Below the pieces are notes generated by a model. The model was given only the letters and a program-made list of their open reading frames with translations. It made no database searches and had not been told where the DNA came from. From Betaproteobacteria bacterium MOLA814 (GTDB lineage Bacteria > Pseudomonadota > Gammaproteobacteria > Burkholderiales > Burkholderiaceae_C), in assembly GCA_000496475.1 (NCBI GenBank), contig AYMW01000001.1:1358069-1422068 (forward strand): a stretch of 64,000 nt of DNA, given 5' to 3'. Position numbers and translations under genes: made by a program. Below, piece by piece: positions 59,174 through 64,000 of the stretch (the stretch's first letter is position 1; each line of letters begins with the position of its first letter).

Positions 59174-60376
59174 ATGAACCATTTGGCTTTTTTTAGTTTT
59201 TTTCGTCGCCACGGCGTTGCTTGCGTATGCGCTATGGGGCTGGTCTTGCCAGCGGGCGCTGGCGCCCAAGTATTGGCCGTTCCTGCACCGTCTATTGAGG
59301 CAAAAGCCTATTTGTTACTGGATGTCACCAGCGGGCAAATATTGGCAGAGCGCACCAGTGACCAGCCTGTTGAGCCGGCTTCATTGACCAAGCTGATGAC
59401 TGCTTACTTGGTATTTGACGCCCTTAAAAACAAAAATATCACGCTGGAGCAAACGTTTGAAGTCAGCGAGCGCGCTTGGCGTATGCCTGGCTCGCGCATG
59501 TTTATTGAGCCTGGTATGCAAATACCTGTGCTGGATTTGCTCAAAGGCACGATCGTGCAGTCCGGTAACGATGCGACAACTGTTTTAGCCGAAGGCGTAG
59601 GTGGTTCGGTAGAGCAGTTTGTTGCCATGATGAATGCCCAGGCCAAAGTGCTGGGTATGAACGACACCAGCTACCGCAACCCAGAGGGCTTAACCGCTGA
59701 GGGACACACCACCTCCGCACGCGATTTAGCCACACTCGCCCAGCGTTTGATGCAAGATTTTCCTGAATATGTGCCGTTGTATGCCATCAAGCACTACCGT
59801 TACCCAGGCACGCCCAAAGCCAACGACACCAACCGCAACCTGCTGTTGTTTCGTGACCCCACCGTTGACGGTTTAAAAACAGGTCACACAAGCGCTGCTG
59901 GTTATTGCCTAGTGGCCACCGCCAGCCGGCCAGTCCCGGGTTTGGGCGCCAACGGTCAACGCCGCCTGCTGTCTGTGGTGTTGGGCGCTGATAGCCAATC
60001 GGCACGTGCCACCGAAAGTCAAAAGCTTTTAAATTGGGGCTACACGAGCTTTGAGGCCGTGCGCATCAGCGAGTTTGGCAAGGCTGTTGTGCAGCCAACC
60101 GTGTGGAAAGGCGATCAAAAGTTCGCGCAGTTGGGCGTGCCCAGCGGCGTTGTGGTTTCAGTGCCACGCGGGGCGCGTGCCGACGTGCAAACTGTGGCCA
60201 GTTTTGATGAGCCCCTCATGGCGCCGCTGAAACTGGGGCAAACAGTAGGCAAGCTGTCACTCACCTTGAAAGACGGCACGCTGCTTGCCAGCTACCCGCT
60301 AGAAGTCCTGCAACCCGTCGGGCAAGCCAACTTTGTAGGCCGTATTTGGGATACGTTGCTGCTGTGGGCTGATTGA
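59174..60376 (+). CDS. dacC: D-alanyl-D-alanine carboxypeptidase (PBP5/6 family)
   Basis: This periplasmic enzyme trims the terminal D-Ala of peptidoglycan stem peptides. The 400-residue protein has a signal peptide (to about AGAGA, residue 31), the SLTK motif (Ser70-Lys73), SGN (130-132), and KTG (235-237) in DGLKTGHTSAAGY. A C-terminal beta domain and amphipathic end (FVGRIWDTLLLWAD) would anchor it to the membrane. The ATG at 59174 is used; a TTG directly before it is possible. The family has several paralogues, so dacA versus dacC is not certain. Confidence 0.92.
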   Translation: MNHLAFFSFFRRHGVACVCAMGLVLPAGAGAQVLAVPAPSIEAKAYLLLDVTSGQILAERTSDQPVEPASLTKLMTAYLVFDALKNKNITLEQTFEVSERAWRMPGSRMFIEPGMQIPVLDLLKGTIVQSGNDATTVLAEGVGGSVEQFVAMMNAQAKVLGMNDTSYRNPEGLTAEGHTTSARDLATLAQRLMQDFPEYVPLYAIKHYRYPGTPKANDTNRNLLLFRDPTVDGLKTGHTSAAGYCLVATASRPVPGLGANGQRRLLSVVLGADSQSARATESQKLLNWGYTSFEAVRISEFGKAVVQPTVWKGDQKFAQLGVPSGVVVSVPRGARADVQTVASFDEPLMAPLKLGQTVGKLSLTLKDGTLLASYPLEVLQPVGQANFVGRIWDTLLLWAD

Positions 60377-60389
60377 AGGCGCTAAAAAG

Positions 60390-60419
60390 TTGCAATGCCG
60401 GCTACTTTGATGCTATAGT
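60390..60419 (+). promoter_or_regulatory. Sigma-70 promoter of the str operon
   Basis: TTGCAA (60390-60395), an 18-base spacer, and TATAGT (60414-60419) lie about 140 bases upstream of the rpsL ATG, giving a leader with several possible hairpins. The -10 is preceded by TGC. Confidence 0.65.
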
Positions 60420-60561
60420 CATGGGCTTTTCGCAGTGATGCGAGAGGTACCCGTTCGCGCTTGCATCGCGTGCGGTTATAGATAACCGACAGCCGGCCAG
60501 TAATCAGTTGCTGGGGCTGTTGAATTGTTTTTTTGAATATTTCTGACGTTTAGGGACGTTT

Positions 60562-60939
60562 ATGCCAACTATTAATCAACTTGTGCGTCACGGGCGGGCG
60601 GTCGAAAAGATCAAGTCCAAAAGCCCCGCGATGGAAAACTGCCCACAGAGGCGCGGTGTCTGTACCCGTGTGTACACAACAACACCAAAGAAGCCTAACT
60701 CCGCTTTGCGTAAGGTTGCCAAAGTGCGCCTGACCAACGGTTTTGAGGTGATTTCATACATTGGCGGCGAAGGCCACAACCTCCAAGAACACAGCGTTGT
60801 GTTGGTTCGCGGCGGACGTGTCAAAGACTTGCCTGGTGTGCGTTACCACATTGTTCGTGGATCACTGGACTTGCAAGGCGTTAAAGACCGCAAGCAGTCA
60901 CGTTCCAAGTACGGTGCCAAGAAGCCCAAAGCTAAATAA
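60562..60939 (+). CDS. rpsL: 30S ribosomal protein S12
   Basis: The 125-residue S12 is full length, with the decoding-centre segments [17 protein letters not shown] (Lys43) and [21 protein letters not shown], here around residues 77-97, where Lys88 would be mutated in streptomycin resistance. Wild-type residues are seen at both. TAGGGA precedes the ATG. It is first in rpsL-rpsG-fusA-tuf. The 178-base gap to rpsG carries a hairpin ATTGGGC/GCCCAAT near 60943-60960. Confidence 0.98.
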   Translation: MPTINQLVRHGRAVEKIKSKSPAMENCPQRRGVCTRVYTTTPKKPNSALRKVAKVRLTNGFEVISYIGGEGHNLQEHSVVLVRGGRVKDLPGVRYHIVRGSLDLQGVKDRKQSRSKYGAKKPKAK

Positions 60940-61117
60940 TATTGGGCCTATGCCCAATCGATAAAGACAGTAGGTGCTGTTCTGCGTGGCCCGCAGATAC
61001 AGCGTAGTGACCCAAAACCCAGCAATTGTGCGGGCGGGTCGAGTAAGTGAGAGTTATGAATGACTCTCGCGGCCCGAGTTAACACTTGAGCCAACTGAAG
61101 CAATAAGAGGTGAAAAA

Positions 61118-61591
61118 ATGCCACGTCGTCGCGAAGTCCCTAAACGTGAAATCACGCCAGATCCTAAGTTCGGAAATGTTGATCTGGCCAAATTCATGAA
61201 CGTCATCATGCAAGGTGGCAAAAAAGCCGTTGCCGAGCGCATCATTTATGGTGCCTTGGAGCAAATGGAAAAGAAATCGGGTAACCCAGATGTGATGGAG
61301 ATGTTCAATGTCGCCATCAACAATGTGAAGCCTGTGGTTGAGGTTAAATCCCGTCGCGTTGGTGGTGCAAACTACCAAGTGCCTGTTGAGGTGCGCCCCG
61401 TGCGTCGATTGGCATTGGCCATGCGCTGGATTAAAGAGGCTGCTAAAAAGCGCAGCGAAAAGTCGATGGCTTTGCGCTTGGGCAACGAGTTGCTGGAAGC
61501 CACCGAAGGCCGTGGCGGCGCCATGAAGAAGCGTGACGAAGTTCACCGCATGGCCGAAGCCAACAAGGCCTTCAGCCACTTCCGTTTCTAA
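61118..61591 (+). CDS. rpsG: 30S ribosomal protein S7
   Basis: The 157-residue S7 begins [20 protein letters not shown] and ends [10 protein letters not shown], the normal short form. It nucleates assembly of the 30S head and in E. coli acts as a translational repressor of the str operon; the same may hold here. AGAGGTG precedes the ATG. Confidence 0.98.
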   Translation: MPRRREVPKREITPDPKFGNVDLAKFMNVIMQGGKKAVAERIIYGALEQMEKKSGNPDVMEMFNVAINNVKPVVEVKSRRVGGANYQVPVEVRPVRRLALAMRWIKEAAKKRSEKSMALRLGNELLEATEGRGGAMKKRDEVHRMAEANKAFSHFRF

Positions 61592-61617
61592 GCTTTCAAA
61601 CGTTTATTTTTTAAATT

Positions 61618-61646
61618 AGCCAAGCCCGCCGTGTGCGGGCTTGGCT
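61618..61646 (+). other. Perfect hairpin between rpsG and fusA
   Basis: AGCCAAGCCCGC (61618-61629) is exactly complementary to GCGGGCTTGGCT (61635-61646) with a 5-base loop CGTGT. No U-tract follows, so it is not a standard terminator; it ends 18 bases before the fusA ATG, and the GGAG site lies between. A role in mRNA processing or in translation of fusA is possible. Confidence 0.7.
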
Positions 61647-61664
61647 GTTCTTCGGAGTTGTTTC

Positions 61665-63767
61665 ATGGCACGTACTACGCCACTTAATCGCTACCGCAAT
61701 ATCGGTATTTCTGCCCACATCGACGCGGGCAAAACGACAACTACCGAGCGGATTTTGTTTTATACCGGTGTCAATCACAAAATTGGTGAGGTGCACGACG
61801 GTGCTGCCACCATGGACTGGATGGAGCAAGAGCAAGAGCGCGGCATTACCATTACTTCAGCTGCAACAACTTGCTTCTGGAAAGGCATGGACGCGTCTCG
61901 TCCAGAGCACCGTATCAATATTATTGACACCCCGGGGCACGTTGACTTCACCATTGAAGTTGAGCGTTCTATGCGTGTGCTCGACGGTGCATGCATGGTT
62001 TACTGTGCAGTTGGTGGCGTGCAGCCACAATCTGAAACGGTATGGCGTCAAGCCAACAAGTACAAAGTGCCACGTCTGGCCTTTGTGAACAAGATGGACC
62101 GTACTGGTGCAAACTTCTTCAAGGTTTACGACCAGATGAAGTTGCGCTTAAAAGCCAATCCTGTGCCAATCGTGATCCCAATCGGTGCTGAAGAAAACTT
62201 CAAAGGTGTGGTCGACTTAGGCAAAATGAAGGCCATCATTTGGGATGAAGCTTCACAAGGCATGAAATTCGATTACGTCGACATTCCTGCTGAGCTGCTG
62301 GAAGAGTCCAAAAAATGGCGTGAAAACATGGTGGAAGCTGCCGCTGAGGCGTCAGAAGCATTCATGAACAAGTACCTCGAAGAAGGTGACTTAACCGAAG
62401 CTGAAATTACCGAAGGCTTGCGCATTCGTACGCTGGCGGCTGAAATTCAGCCCATGTTGTGTGGCACTGCTTTTAAAAATAAAGGTGTTCAGCGTATGCT
62501 GGATGCCGTGCTAGATCTGATGCCTTCGCCAGAAGAAGTGCCGCCTGTTCCCGGGCTTGACGAAGACGAAAAGCCTGTTGTGCGACATGCCAACGATACA
62601 GAGAAATTTTCTGGCTTGGCTTTCAAGTTGATGACTGACCCCTACGTGGGCCAGTTGACATTTGTACGTGTGTATTCAGGTGTGCTGAAAAAGGGCGACT
62701 CCGTATTCAATCCGATCAAAGGCAAAAAAGAGCGTATTGGCCGAATTGTTCAGATGCACGCCAACAACCGCGAAGAAGTGGAAGAGATTCGTGCCGGCGA
62801 CATTGCCGCCTGTGTCGGCCTGAAAGACGTTACGACTGGTGACACATTGTGTGACCAAGACGCCATTTTGACTTTGGAGCGCATGGTATTTCCTGAGCCA
62901 GTGATTGCCCAGGCTGTAGAGCCAAAGACCAAGGTCGATCAAGAAAAAATGGGTATAGCTTTGCAGCGTTTGGCTGCTGAAGACCCTTCTTTCCGTGTTC
63001 GCACTGACGAAGAATCAGGCCAAACCATCATTGCTGGTATGGGCGAACTGCACTTGGAAATTCTGGTTGACCGCATGAAACGCGAGTTTGGCGTGGAAGC
63101 CAACGTTGGTAAGCCGCAAGTTGCTTACCGCGAAACCATTCGCAAAGTTGTAGAAGACGTGGACGGCAAGTTTGTGCGTCAGTCTGGTGGTAAAGGTCAG
63201 TATGGCCACGTTGTATTCAAGGTTGAGCCTAATGAAATGGGCAAAGGCTTTGAGTTTGTTGACGCCATTAAAGGTGGCGTGGTTCCGCGTGAATATATTC
63301 CTGCTGTTGAAAAAGGCGTGATTGAAGCTTTAACCGCAGGTGTGTTGGCTGGTTACCCTGTTGTTGATGTGAAGGTTACGCTCACGTTCGGCTCGTACCA
63401 CGATGTTGACTCCAGCGAGATGGCCTTTAAAATGGCTGCCATATTGGGATTCAAGGAAGGCTGCCGCAAAGCAAGCCCAGTCATTCTTGAGCCGATGATG
63501 GCCGTAGAAGTAGAAACACCTGAAGACTACGCCGGCAACGTCATGGGTGACTTGTCATCACGACGCGGCATGGTTCAGGGCATGGAGGACATGGTCGGCG
63601 GTGGCAAAGCTATCCGCGCAGAAGTGCCTTTGTCCGAAATGTTTGGCTACTCAACGTCATTGCGTTCAGCTACGCAGGGTCGTGCGACCTACTCCATGGA
63701 GTTCAAGCACTACTCAGAGGCGCCACGCAGCGTATCTGAAGCCATTATGGCTACACGCGCCAAGTAA
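61665..63767 (+). CDS. fusA: Elongation factor G
   Basis: EF-G is the GTPase that drives ribosomal translocation. The 700-residue protein has G1 [13 protein letters not shown]3 [10 protein letters not shown]4 [10 protein letters not shown], and domains II-V through [17 protein letters not shown]. The ATG at 61665 follows CGGAG; the frame is open to 61641, but the family starts at [12 protein letters not shown]. It lies third in the str operon. Confidence 0.98.
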   Translation: MARTTPLNRYRNIGISAHIDAGKTTTTERILFYTGVNHKIGEVHDGAATMDWMEQEQERGITITSAATTCFWKGMDASRPEHRINIIDTPGHVDFTIEVERSMRVLDGACMVYCAVGGVQPQSETVWRQANKYKVPRLAFVNKMDRTGANFFKVYDQMKLRLKANPVPIVIPIGAEENFKGVVDLGKMKAIIWDEASQGMKFDYVDIPAELLEESKKWRENMVEAAAEASEAFMNKYLEEGDLTEAEITEGLRIRTLAAEIQPMLCGTAFKNKGVQRMLDAVLDLMPSPEEVPPVPGLDEDEKPVVRHANDTEKFSGLAFKLMTDPYVGQLTFVRVYSGVLKKGDSVFNPIKGKKERIGRIVQMHANNREEVEEIRAGDIAACVGLKDVTTGDTLCDQDAILTLERMVFPEPVIAQAVEPKTKVDQEKMGIALQRLAAEDPSFRVRTDEESGQTIIAGMGELHLEILVDRMKREFGVEANVGKPQVAYRETIRKVVEDVDGKFVRQSGGKGQYGHVVFKVEPNEMGKGFEFVDAIKGGVVPREYIPAVEKGVIEALTAGVLAGYPVVDVKVTLTFGSYHDVDSSEMAFKMAAILGFKEGCRKASPVILEPMMAVEVETPEDYAGNVMGDLSSRRGMVQGMEDMVGGGKAIRAEVPLSEMFGYSTSLRSATQGRATYSMEFKHYSEAPRSVSEAIMATRAK

Positions 63768-63776
63768 AAATAGTTG

Positions 63777-63808
63777 CACCTAAGGCTGTTGGCCTTGGGT
63801 GTATTTTT
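63777..63808 (+). terminator. Intercistronic terminator/attenuator between fusA and tuf
   Basis: CACCTAAGGC (63777-63786) pairs with GCCTTGGGTG (63792-63801), one G-U, followed by TATTTTT. It would lower read-through from fusA into tuf. tuf probably also has its own promoter in the 146-base gap. Confidence 0.75.
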
Positions 63809-63862
63809 CCCTGTCTGCGATGTCATGCCACTTTGTGCCCGTGCAAAGTGACCCAGCAATGA

Positions 63863-64000
<138 letters not shown>

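Overview
The window looks like a chromosomal segment of a betaproteobacterium, most likely order Burkholderiales. Several things point there: a methionine synthase split into metH1 and metH2 with an S-adenosylhomocysteine (SAH) riboswitch before metH2; a kynBUA tryptophan-degradation operon; GatCAB amidotransferase; an mreBCD-mrdA cell-shape cluster; a small CHCC zinc-finger gene beside ilvE; and Mg-type HemB. Composition is moderately GC-rich with AT-rich intergenic islands. There is no prophage, insertion sequence, CRISPR array, rRNA or tRNA that I can see. Most of the window is core metabolism and envelope biogenesis with tight operons, often joined by ATGA stop/start overlaps. Genus cannot be fixed from this sequence alone.

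Layout. 1-1109 (-): C-terminally cut membrane protein of the mechanosensitive-channel/TM-helix-repeat type. 1324-4171 (+): kynB-kynU-kynA, turning tryptophan into anthranilate. 4182-6450 (-): recQ and a rhodanese. 6522-13044: metH1, then an NCS1 permease (-) and a LeuE-type exporter (+), then the SAH riboswitch and metH2, so the two halves of methionine synthase are about 2.7 kb apart. 13159-16860: DUF1272 protein, relics of a LysE-type and an ABC-transporter gene, a J-domain/coiled-coil protein, and comM broken by an in-frame TGA. 17020-18791: sigma-54/NtrC-type promoter, glnK and amtB. 18994-21524: glcE-glcF without glcD. 21506-23722 (-): DMT exporter and lplT. 23899-28796 (+): alr, mmsA, DUF2007 protein, GMC oxidoreductase. 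29036-29794: TSUP permease. 29834-34401 (-): mrdA, mreD, mreC, mreB. 34673-37967 (+): gatC-gatA-gatB. 38027-42307: pyrE (-) and, starting on an overlapping start codon, xth-tonB, then an AmpG-like permease. 42308-43894: long, mostly non-coding stretch with a candidate small RNA, then a MarR-like regulator. 43895-47331 (+): rfbBDAC for dTDP-L-rhamnose. 47328-49989 (-): three glycosyltransferases. 49973-56051 (-): zinc-finger protein, ilvE, uppS, radA, marC, an SDR, hemB. 56386-60376 (+): hemJ/CopD-like, VanZ-like, 2Fe-2S protein, alpha/beta hydrolase, D,D-carboxypeptidase. 60562-64000 (+): str operon rpsL-rpsG-fusA-tuf (tuf cut by the window end).

How genes work together. Envelope building is the main theme: uppS (lipid carrier), alr (D-Ala), mrdA/mreBCD (elongasome), the D,D-carboxypeptidase, the AmpG-like permease (muropeptide recycling), lplT (phospholipid recycling), and rfbBDAC plus glycosyltransferases (rhamnose-containing surface glycan). 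The methyl cycle is represented by the split metH under SAH sensing, and nitrogen control by glnK-amtB.

The most informative non-coding finds are the SAH riboswitch with a visible anti-Shine-Dalgarno hairpin (10138-10297), the NtrC site plus sigma-54 promoter of glnK (16971-17035), a promoter/palindrome/structured-RNA/terminator unit with no convincing gene (42497-42705), and a promoter-leader-terminator upstream of hemJ (56062-56327). I see no clearly new multi-gene system; the candidate RNAs are the best leads for something undescribed. All statements come from reading the sequence; no database or folding search was run.
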